Of a DNA stretch of 64,000 bases, positions 13,101 to 25,100 are shown one piece after another; within the stretch, counting starts at the first letter, position 1, and each line of letters starts with the position of its first letter. The notes under the pieces were generated by a model. It worked only from the letters and a program-made list of their open reading frames with translations, was not told the DNA's origin and made no database searches. This DNA is from Limanda limanda. Its lineage: Eukaryota; Chordata; Actinopteri; Pleuronectiformes; Pleuronectidae. The stretch is from NCBI RefSeq assembly GCF_963576545.1, contig NC_083648.1, positions 12,502,739 to 12,566,738 on the forward strand, given 5' to 3'. A program made the translations under genes and the position numbers.

Positions 13101-16100
13101 TGTGTCTTAATTTACTATCCCACACCTGTTTCAGGCAGACGTGTACACAGCGATCTGCTAGATGATTATGATGTATTGTTAAACAGAGCCTTCTCTCCTC
13201 AGTATCTAATGTAATCTTATTATGTTATATGTCCGGCCTATTCTCAAAGTGAGAATCCAATGTTATGTTGTATAATATTAGTAGTACTCAAGATGAACGG
13301 TTAAGATTCAATTCAAATATCAATCATCACAAACTACCTTCCCCAGGAGAAAGGAGGGACAAACAAGTACTTTCAGTTTTCAATACACAGAGCTACAAAG
13401 ACAATACAGTCGCTTTAATCTGCCGCTAGTTGAACACCATCTGCTTATTGGGGAGTCCTCCGAAAAATGCTCCAAAAAAAGACCTTTTCTCTGGCCTGCC
13501 TCCAAACAACTCTCTTCATAATCCTTTTATCAGCAACAACTGCGACTTTCAGAACTTCATAAAAGCCGACACTTCAGCCCAGTTTTGTCTTGTGTAGCCA
13601 AAATTTTCAACCACTTCTGCATGCCTGGAGGCTGAGTCAATGAACCCCCAGCTACAAAGATTGCCTTTCATTTTCAGTCATATCACCTGGTGATTCTGTG
13701 GATTGTTTCCTATGCATTGGAAAAGTTAGACTGCTTGAAATAACAAGACATGATTAAAATGCTGATGAAACAGTTTTCAGTACCAGGTGGGATTAAGAAA
13801 AAAGGAAAGAGATGACAGCAGTTATTTTCCTGTGTATAATCTAACCCTCTTTTGGAACAAAGACCTACCAGGCTCCTGGGCTGACATAGCCAGCTTCTCC
13901 TCCTGGACAGTAGCCTGAGCCGGCTCTGGATCTGAGTGCAATGGAACAGCGAGTAACTCCGGTTTGGGGTCATTGTGCATTTCAGGAGGCTGCTGAGTGC
14001 CAGGTTCTAGGTCCGTGTGCTTTTGAGCCAGTTGTAGACTAGTCTCAGAGTCTGTGTGCATGGAGGCAGGCTGCGGGCTGAGCTCTGGGCCGGTATCCAT
14101 ATCCTCTGCCTGTAGCGCCTGCTCTGCAGCAGGGGACCTGCAGTTGGAACAGACATAGTCCTCTCTGGGGTGGATATCTGCTTGGCCTGAGTTCTGACGC
14201 TCACACTCTAGGTGTAGCCATCTGAAAAGAGTGCAGAGGAATATAAAGAATTGTTTGACAGAGATCACCGGACAATTCTATAATGTGATCTTTAATGTTG
14301 TGGTTTTCCTAGTGTTGTCCAGGGAACAGCATAGATATTTGAGATATAAACAAATGTTTGTTACCTTTTACAAGTGTGGCAGAACAGTAGGTCTTTGTGA
14401 TGCTCAGGGTCCAGGATGCTAGTACACGTCGCACAGCACAAAGCAGGGTCCTGGTTTAGTACGCAGTTCTCACACAGCAGGCTGTTGTGGTGCCATTGCC
14501 CGCTGGTACGTGTTCCACATTGGATGCAAACTCTGCAGTTCTGAGGAGCAAAGTAAGACTTCTCAGTACCAAGAAATTCAAAGTTATCAGATCCAATGAG
14601 GGCCATACAGATAAGGCAATTCAGTAACCAAATGGGAAATAAGCATGAAACGGGTCCAGGCCGACAGCGGGCTGATGCATATATTTCAGACCATGACTCA
14701 ATCCAACTAAATTTGAGTCAGAGTAGTAGCACTGAAGCAAAATTCTGCCAATCTACAGTAAGTTGCAGGAAATATGGTTGCCATCTTCCCTTCAGTTCCT
14801 GACATATGGTATTAAATAATGAACAGGAAAGTTATTTCCAAACATTATGATGTCAAAGTAAATCAGTTTTTTAACCCTGTCATCACTTAATCATTTTATC
14901 CTGTTCATATTTGAGTGGAAGTTTGTCATATTTGGGATAGTAATGTTCCTCTGCCTCGTCTTTAACATTTTTGGCACAATTCATTTTTTACATTTTGATT
15001 TTTGCTACTTGTTGACTCTGGTGCTGCAACATTTAAAAAATGTCTCAACAGTTGTGAGCAGCTGATCCACAGGTCGGCTCAAGCAAATAAATAGCAGGCA
15101 GCATTTTTGATCAAATTTCAGCCTGCTATTCTGGAGCTCATACATGCAATGAAACTGGAACAATGACTCATTTTTTATTGATCTCCATTTCAGTAAGTCA
15201 ACGGCTCTCAGAACAAAAACACCGTCTAAGTGGAGACAGAGGTTGGTAGCGGCTGCTCAGGAAGACGCAAGCTGCACAGTTGTATGTGGGACTGAGGGTT
15301 GTGTTTCTCCTGTACTGAGTCAGATATAGAAGCAAAGCGTGAAGACCTTTCATCACCTGCTGCCTCTACTTGCTGTGGCTTCCTGTGACCACTGCAGAAA
15401 AATTGGGTGGTGGGTTAACCAGCTGCCAAAGTGACAAGCTCGCCATTTGCGCTGCTGGAGGCTGAGGCTGCTTTGAGGGTTGCGGGTGATAAACGTTCAC
15501 ACGCATGTACACAAACTATGTTATCTTAGAGCACCGACGCCAACCGATGCCTTTTAAAATCCAGCTGTATGAATCACTTCTTAACTACAGGACGCACATA
15601 TATATATACCAACAACTCATACTTACATGGATGGAAGACATATTACTCATTCCCAGCAGATATTCATATTTTGAATAGTTCAACTGAATTTAACTGTTTA
15701 TCATTCTCTAACTTGTTCACATGTTTCAAGTACAAATGGAAATTAGCTCATAGCTAAATGTTTCAGATTAACGCATATATATTTATCTAATCGTTTCTAA
15801 ATTACCCCAAGCATCCTCAGCTTTATGTCTCAGTAACTGATACTACTGAACTCAATATTCCTACATGCCAACCAGAGCAACCCTTTTTTAAATTCAGCAT
15901 CAGCATGAGGTCTTTCCTACCTTACACCTCCATCCATTGGTGGGAAGCGAGTCCATGGCAGGTTGCAGACAGAAGGTATGGTAGCCTTTGTCACACATGT
16001 CACACACCAGCATTTTAGTGTCCTCTCCTGGGTTGCTGCAAAGAGAGAGAAAAGGTTGTAAGAAAAGAGCCAGTAAAGGACATTTGATATACTGCAAATT

Positions 16101-19100
16101 AAAGGCACAACCCAGGCTTACGAACACTGTGCATATTCTATGAGAAGTTGTCGTTATTGTGCTCACATCTGTTGTTTCTATAGATACCTGATCAGCCATT
16201 ATGTTATGGATAAATTAACGCATCAATTAACGCATAAATCAGCCAAAAGTAACTAAGAAGGTTTTTGGGGGACAATTGAGAAACAATTATTAGGTTGAAT
16301 CTATTCCTTTCCAAAACTGACATATTATTTAACTGAAACAAACATTAGTCATTCTGAATAAAACCACTACTTTTACCAGAGAAGTTAAACGCCTGGCTGA
16401 GCACACCGACTGGCCCTTGACAACTGACTACCCAATGTTGATAAACATATATACAGAAGATGAGACTCTCTAGTAATGTGTAGACAAGAACATGCAACAT
16501 GTTTGATCTGGGAACATTACAGGGGCTCATTTAATTAGTTAAGTTTCGTTTATTTGTCTCTAATTATTGTGACAATTTTATACATAATGTCTACTACTAA
16601 TTACAGAGAAAAGTTGGTATTCAGTAACCCGCAGCTCAGAGGCATCAGTGGGATTTACCTCTAAACTGTGAATGAGTCTCTTCCTTAGTTTTGCTGTTTT
16701 ATACACCAGTTGAATGTTTGTGTTGGTAAACACAGCTTGATTGCAGAGTTAATAAGGGGATATTGTCACTTTAATTGTTCTTTATTAGAAAGGGGGGGTG
16801 GAATGTTGTTGTACCATGATTTAACACAAACAAAGTAATGCTTGCTGCTGCAGAAATGTGAGTATGATAAAATATTTGCCTCGCTGTTATACAGAAGCTC
16901 AGGGCATGTAGCTGTGCGTCATGTTGTGTGGGGGTGCTGCTTCTCTAATTGCAGGGTTGGGAATGAGTAAGGCTGAGGAATTGGAAGAAATAAAAAGAGA
17001 ACTTGACGGTAAACACACAAATCGCATTTCCCTGGCCAACACTGGCTATATAATTTTTTTTTTTAAATATATATATATATATATTAATTATTTTCACTGC
17101 CTCTTAATACAGATAATAATGAATATCGGTATAACCACAATAGAATTATAAAATAATTGGTGATGCTCAGTATAAAGTCTTCAGACAATTTTGAGACAGT
17201 CTCTAAATTTCCATCTCATCCTTTATATTTTGAGACAATATATAATGAACCACAACTAATTATTGACAAAACACCCTCCAGTAATAACACGATATAACAA
17301 CAATTACTAGGGTTTCTATGTGAATATGAAACTGAAAGTTGAATGGAGCAAATTTTAAAGAAGTTCAAAGATTATAAGACTGAGCTTCAAGTTGCAACAT
17401 GAAGTTGGTCATTCACAAACTTATAAAAACTACCAGTGGTAACCATGCCTAGTAGCTATAGTAAGTGGATAAAAAATAAAGATAGAAAAGGACACAAATG
17501 TGGAGTACAGGATGCGTAATATCGGGTGTCAGGGGATGACTTACTTGCAGGTCTGGCAGATCTTGCACTCGGGACACTGCCAACCTGCCCTCCGCAGAGG
17601 GGTCACGGCCATATCCAGGCACATTCCATGGTAATGCTGACCACAACTGGTGCAGAAGAGCTGGTCCAGTAAGTCCCCTGGGCTATCGCATAGTGCGCAA
17701 CTTGAATCATCTACAACTATGGGGAAGACAATTTAAGAAACACCTTTGAGTCAGGAAAATAAGGGAGGCAAACTTGTTAGAGAACAAGCAGTTGATAAAA
17801 TTACAAAAATTCTAATCTCCAAGATATATTAACCTTACTTTTTGAATACAATTTACTGTACCCAACTTACATTTGTCAATGGCCAATTCAATGTGTTCTG
17901 GGCAGAGGAGCGAGAGACTCCCGATATCCTGAAATGTCCCAGCTGCCCCTGCACAGGGGTAATGGTAATGTTGAGCACATCCTTCAGCACAGCACTTGAT
18001 GGATGCTCCAAGGCGCTTACAGTATGCACAGTGCTGCAGAAACAGAGAAATCACAAAATAAGTCAAACATGTCTGCTCTCCGCTAGGACAAATATTCTTT
18101 ATTTTCTCATGCGACTATTACGCACAGTTGTGGCTATTAAGAGTGCCTGTACCATTTATTTATCACATGCACCTCATTGCAGTAATATTAAAATCATTAT
18201 TATTAAATATGAATGATCAACTGTTTATTATAGAACTCATATTGAAACATATTTTACAAAATACTCATGATCAAATGAAGAGGTGGTTAACAGGACCGTA
18301 ACGGCTCAAATGTAAATAAATAAATAATAAACCTCACTCATAAATAATTTAAAGGTTAAGGTTTATAATGCAATTTCTGAGTGAAATTTTACAGAACAGT
18401 CAAACTGAAGCCACTTGAATAAAATTCATAAATTAAAGTATTTACTGTCTTTGTTGACACAGTTTGGATGCACTCAACCATTTGTTTGTCTCAATGGTGT
18501 ATTTGGCATTTGTAAACAAAATGAAAAAAACAGTTTGTTGATTTTACCTGGACAATTAACTTTTGATCATAGTCATGTGAAACCTGCCTTAAAAAGTTGA
18601 CGTCAAGCTCCTGCCACACACTTCCTATTCCTCAGTTCTACAGGTGTGCACAAACAGCCACTTATGAGTTCAAGGGGAAGACTTGCTGATGGGCTACGAG
18701 ACCACTGGGCTGCAAACGCAATCGGAGAGCTGTGAGCTGTGCCACTGCTAACGCTAGGAGCTAAGCTGCCATGAGAGCTCAGCCCTTTTGAGTGGCATGA
18801 CCTTTTCCATTTCACAGCTGAGAGATCCACGCTGCCGGGCCGACCTTTACCAGCCAGTCTGATCCATCAGCTTTGCTGTGCCTCACTGACGCAGACCCTC
18901 CCCTGCCGCCCCAACACATTAAGATGGTGTTAACACCTATTAGTCCATGGATGGTCTTCCCTGACTCACCTTTGTGCTCCCTGAGTCAATGGCTCTGTCC
19001 ACATTAAGCAGAGATTGTCCCTCGCCCTCACAAACACCTTCGGACCACAAGGCACAACTCTGATGTGCCCAGCATTGCCCTGAAATTTTGATAAAATGTA

Positions 19101-22100
19101 TATTAATTCAAATGAACATATTGAGCACTTAAAGATGACACCTTAATATCTAAATATTAACTCTCCAATAAAATTGTCAGCGTCTTACCTGACTCAAAGA
19201 CAGACTGGACCTTAAGATCTTGTGGAAGGCCAACATGAGACAATTCATCCCAACATCGACTGGCTGGGTCTGGTTCCTCCTCGCAGCTTTCAGACACACT
19301 GGAACAAAGGAAAAAGTTAGCAAAGAAAGCATGCCAGCACAGATTAGTTTTTAAAAGAGAACAGCTAGAAGATTTGCTAAGATAGAGAATCCGCCTGAGT
19401 CAACTTAAAAATGAATCGAAAACAGAGACATAAAAGCTAGAGGACGATGTGTTTTTCAAAAGCAATGAGATGTAGACAGAGAGAATGAGCTGGGGGAAAA
19501 TGTTAGAGAGCAAATAAAAAGCTGTGGGGGAGGAGGGAGAGGAGGACGAGGAGGAGGAGGAGGAGGAGGAAGAGGGCCTTCTTGTTTTGGGTCCGCACAA
19601 GAGGCTGGCTGTTCTGTCTCTTAAAATCTGTTCAAAGGGATGTGTTTCTCTGAGTCCCTGGCTTGAACTAGTGAGCCACATAGCATGCGGAAAATGTGGA
19701 GAGGGAGCATTAGCATTTAAAAAGAACCTAAGTTCCAGTAAACAAACCAATGGCCAAAATCAAGACACTGGCTTCTGGACGCATGGTGGCACAGACATGA
19801 CAAACAGCCGTGTCATATTATTGTTTACAGCCAAAGTTTTAACACAGGTTACAAAATGATCTTTTTCCACCTCCTCACGTTTCCACAGTTCCCCTCACCC
19901 AACGCTGCTTCTCTGACAAATCAATATACAATTTATCCTCCTGCCCTGGGCTCCCTACTCCCCTGCGTGGCACAACCGAGGGCTGGCCCCAATGACCAAT
20001 CACACAGCTACAACACACATAAACAGCCACTGGTTTGGCATTGTGCCAGACCCATACCGCTCACAACGTCCATTACATTATTTCACAGGGAACCCAGAGA
20101 GGCACCCAATTGGTTCCAAAGGACCAAAACAAATTAGGCAGCTGACCAAAAAGTGTCCAGGGAGGGTCCTTTGTTGGCATGGCATGTGTGCATGTGAATG
20201 CTCTCACACTCGCAGACACACGCACACACCTGATGTGGCATCCCTCAGCCTCAGGGCACTGACGGATAGTATGGCTTCAAGGCAAATTGATCTAATCTTC
20301 AATAAAAAATGACAACACAACATGCTAACTGAGGGATACCCTTTGGCTTGTGCGATCTATGTGTGTGTTTGTGCGCATGGTTCTTTGAGTGTATGGTCGA
20401 ATGTGTAGGAAGTAAAGGTTTTTCCAACATAAAAGTCCAAAGTAAATTTGACCTACAACAGCGTCTGTTATTTCCCAACCTATGTTCATTGTGTAAAAAG
20501 GCTCAAGCTGACCAATCAATGAAATGAGGCAAATTCCATTTCTATGCAGATCATTAACTTTGAACAGCGTGACATCACAGATGAAATTGCAGTTCTGACC
20601 AACACTGACATCCAAGCCATTTGTTTAAACACCGTCAGCCAGGCCTACTTACTTTGTCTTTTCCATCTGTCCTGAGGTGGTCTCTCCAGCCATTTTTGGC
20701 TGAGTGGTTTTATCACCATCACTGCTATCACTTGTCGAGCCTCCTCCACCCTTCTGGATGAATAGTGCTTCAAGCTGAGGCGTGGTACTGAATACTTGCA
20801 GATCCCCCTGACCCAGCAGGCTATGGCCACCGCAGTAACAGAAGGCACAGAGACGCTCACTGAAACAAAGAAAATGGGTGGTGGGGGGGTTTTAATTATA
20901 TATAAGTACTGTGAGTTAAGACAGTGCCATGTGTGTCACCCTTAATTAGGGCCTTCTTTTTCTGGCAATGGGACTGTCTGGGAGAACCATAAATACGAAC
21001 ACATGATTCCTTTGTTCTGAAAAAGGTGCTTAATTTAAACAATGTTTAATTCAGCATTATTTTTTGTGCAAGACTTTTGAGTTGAAAACAGAAAACTGAA
21101 GTTGTTTTAGAAATGTTGCAGAGTCCATTTTAGAAAGATATTTTGGAGAATGGTAAATAAACAAAACAATATAATAATGGTAGCCAAGAGATTGGAAGTT
21201 AAGAAATATAAAAAAGGGAAAATATTTATCACATTGTTAAGCGATGAGATGGCCCTGTTAATAAGCTCCCCAGAGATGCTGCTGCTCTACCCTCCATCAC
21301 TAACATCAATAGCAGAGACAGTCCAGAAGATGGATTATAACCTTTAACAGAGTGACGCCTGGGAGGAGAGTGCAGCCTTAACCAGCAGATTTGATCCATC
21401 CATGCATGTGCACACAGCAAGGCAAACACACTTGTCACATAGCAGAATACAAATGCATAATTGCATTCAAGTGCACCACATGTCGACCAAGGCTGTGCCT
21501 AAAAACTAATTTCAATTTCATTTAAATATCAAATGTATATTTGGACTAGTTTAGCAATATCAAATATAACACCTGGAAAATTGACAAATGTAAACAAGAA
21601 CACAGCTTTTACTGGTGAATTATGTCATATCGAGTGTTTTTAACATTAGCAGTGCTAGCACAAGTTGCCTTCTCTCCTTGCAGGTTAACCTCTAAAGGCC
21701 TGAATTTGTCACGCTCCACTCTGGTCGAGAGGTTATGTGCCACCTTACAATCTTACCATTAAAATGTACAGCTATATTTATATTTTCTAGATCAAAACAC
21801 TGTCAAACCACATTAGTTTTCTGAGGTGTCATCTGTCCCACTTTTTAAAAACAAATGACCTAAAACACAGTATTCTTTAGTTCTCAAACAATGATGATCC
21901 AGGGGAAGTTTAGTGTTTCTAACCTGCTTTTGACTTCTCTACTTCCTGGGACAGATGGTCCTGCTGAATTCTCAGCTGGAGGGCTCTGGACCAGAGGGCA
22001 AGAGGGATCGTCCTGCTCTGGCACCTCACCGGTCACCACTTCCACGGCCTCCACTGGCAGGATTTGTGTTTCTGATGATAACAAACAAATGAAATAATCA

Positions 22101-25100
22101 GTAAGTCATTAAAGAAATAAACATTCAATATGTTACTTGAGTTGCTAGGGGTCTCTCAATCAAAATATTGACAAAAGACCTAGTTTGATGACGTCGTGAA
22201 GCAACGTGGGATCAGGGGAGCGGTGGGTTTCACCACCATTGCTGATGAAAATCTACCTGACAATACATTATGGGTGACTAATACAAACAGGGTAAGGAAC
22301 TTAACTTAAACTTTCTGACGTCATACGTTGCCTGGGGAGATATAACACGGACGGGCAAAGCCACAAGTAAAGCGGATACAGGACAACGAAAAGGAACCCC
22401 AAATAAAAAGACCCGTTACCTCATATAAATTGGGTTAGGGTGTGAGTTCTCTGGATTTAAACATAGTGGGAAACATGTTTGATAATGTAAGTACACAGGT
22501 CAACAACATATAAAACATAGATCCGAGTTGTTTTTTAAACATTTTTATGAAGGGTTGTTGCATATTATATATTTAAGGAGCATTGCATCTATCTATTGTA
22601 TTTGTGAGTTTTCCGGCCCATTAAACACTCAATTGCTCTTTAATTCATCGCCAATTATAACTGTAAAAACAGCATGCTCTGTCTGACTAATACAAGCTGT
22701 CATAGGGGAAAGTGGCTGCATTCTAGTCAGTTTGCTCCAGGTCAAAAAAACAGGCCATTATTAGTGAAATGGATCTTAAAATATGGGGACCATATGCTCA
22801 AGCACTGATTACAGTAAACCCACTGGGAACATCAAGCTCCTGTACAGAATACCAACAACAACAGAATAATGGCTGACAAAATGTCTCAGGAAGTAGGGTT
22901 TAATATTAATGGGGGAAATTTTGCATGTATTACAACAGAGCCCAATTTTGTTGCTATCATGAGGGCTTTTGGTGTAAATTATAAAAAAAAAAAAAGACAA
23001 AGTTCACTGTGTCTGCATCACACAAAACGACTCCCAAAAGTAAGTCTCACAGGGACTTTGGGCCCTGGAAATGTTTTATTAACGTAATGTAATTAGGCTA
23101 ATACCACAATAATTCTGTGTCATCCAATGGAATAACACTAGGACAAATTCAAGCTCATTACGTCCTAACCAAATATACCTATGAAATGTTTCACTATGCT
23201 GTTAGGAATGGTGTCAAATATAAATCTTTATGTTGTCTAATTGACACAAATCCGAGGTAACAGTATAACTTAATTTAGCTCATGTCTTGACCTTTTCAGA
23301 AAACAGATGTAGTCTGCTTCCCCTCAGCTGCACACATATCACTTTACCGGGATGGTATAGAATTGTAGATTTAGTTTAGCAAAAAGCCTAAAGGCAGAGA
23401 AAGCCGCTGAGGTAACCACCGGTCTATAAGTTAAGCTGGGGAGGAGATATGGAGTGAAAACCAAGAGCATCCTCTGGCCTTTATTTTGGATTTTTTTATC
23501 ATATGTTTTAAATAAAAATTGCGTGTTGTTGGTGTAAGGTAAACTACAGCTAATAGAAGAAAGAGTAGCCACTGGCAGAATGTTATCCCCCCCCGTCCCC
23601 CCCACAATATCTCCAGCACAGCAACAGAGCAAGCACTGAGATGTATAAGAATGGTAGGCATGGTCACATGATGTGATGTACACACATAAAAAAAGCACAT
23701 AAATGGGTCTAGAGAGACTGATGGGATTTTAAAAAGCTTTTAGAGGGCATTAGCCTTGGGCTCTTTCCCACTGCACCTCAATGCCAATCTCGGAGCAGGA
23801 GGAGAGATGGAAGCAGTAAGGGGAGGAAAAAAAAATCCACACACCCACTGCAGCTTCACAGCTCAAGTTAAACCCTTTCAATTATAGCACTGAAGTAGAA
23901 GCATGAGGTGCCAAGAAAAAGCTCTCATCCATCCTTCTCCAGGAGAGGTAGAACCCTCTGCCTTTGCTGAAATATGCTCTGAAGCATTCTGCATGAGGCC
24001 GCCTGGATGCTCAAGTCTTACGTCAGTACCAACCGGCGTGTGCGTGATGGATCTGCAAAGTCTCACCTGTGTCCTGAGTGCCTATGGACTCCGTGATCTC
24101 AGTCCCGTCCATACTGTCTTCCTCGTCTACGGCAAGCCTTCCTCTGGTGCGACCCCTAAATTGAGGAAAAGACAAGACGAATTAACAGAGGCAGTGAAAA
24201 GCAGGAGACAGGAGTGTATGGGTTCGCCTCAAGAGAAGGGATGGCGAAGCGGTAATGAATTAGTTAAATAAAGTCACAGCTATCCCTGATTTTTAATGGA
24301 GGGATACAAACTGCTGGGCAGGGTAAGATGGGTGGTAGCTTGGGGGTTTGGGGGGGGGGGGGGGTGTACTACCAGTCAATTTAGACTGGTGGTACATCAA
24401 CTTTAAAGACGGAGGATGGCTGATCTGGATAACTCTGCTCTATTAAATTCAGGTCAAGAGTGAATCAGAAATAAGAGGCACCGTTGGCATTTTTGTAACG
24501 TCATTCACAAATGTACCACTGCTCATACACCAGCATTGTGATGCGTGTGTTGGTCTTCACTGCAACTTTATCGTGTCCCTTGAGGGATGACGACTCATTA
24601 GAATCAAGCTAAACATGCTCAAACTAAATTTCAAATTAGAATGCAGACTTCGTGTATTATGTAATAATAGCTTGGTTATTTAAGACACTAAAAATAATCT
24701 AATAATGGATGTGCATGCGTCACGTTTGGGATTTTCTACAAACATTTCCTCAGGGTTATTTGAGCAATTATTAGCGACTGTGTTTATAATCACTAAAGCT
24801 TTGGACAAAACCAATAATACAGTATAAGCATCATAGAATTATTTTTACACCATTGTTAACTATGTTGTTTTCACCCCCGTCTATTTTGTTGGACAGTTGG
24901 TTTGTTTTTCCAGCAAATGCTGATTATTTAACAACAAGGATTAAAAGCGGAAGCAATAAAACCCAATTGGGATATCCCTTCTCATATGTCATTACTACTT
25001 CTTTCAAGATCCGCTCTGTTGAGTGCCAAGTTAAATGTCATCTTGGCTCTCCCCTCCCCACTTCCCTCTCTTCTCTTTAGAAGATGTCACCAGTGCCTTA

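Noticed and set aside
20645..20860. 71-residue minus-strand frame over kmt2c exon 5
   Set aside because: It is in the wrong frame; the frame giving LCAFCYCG and matching the phases of exons 4 and 6 is the real one.
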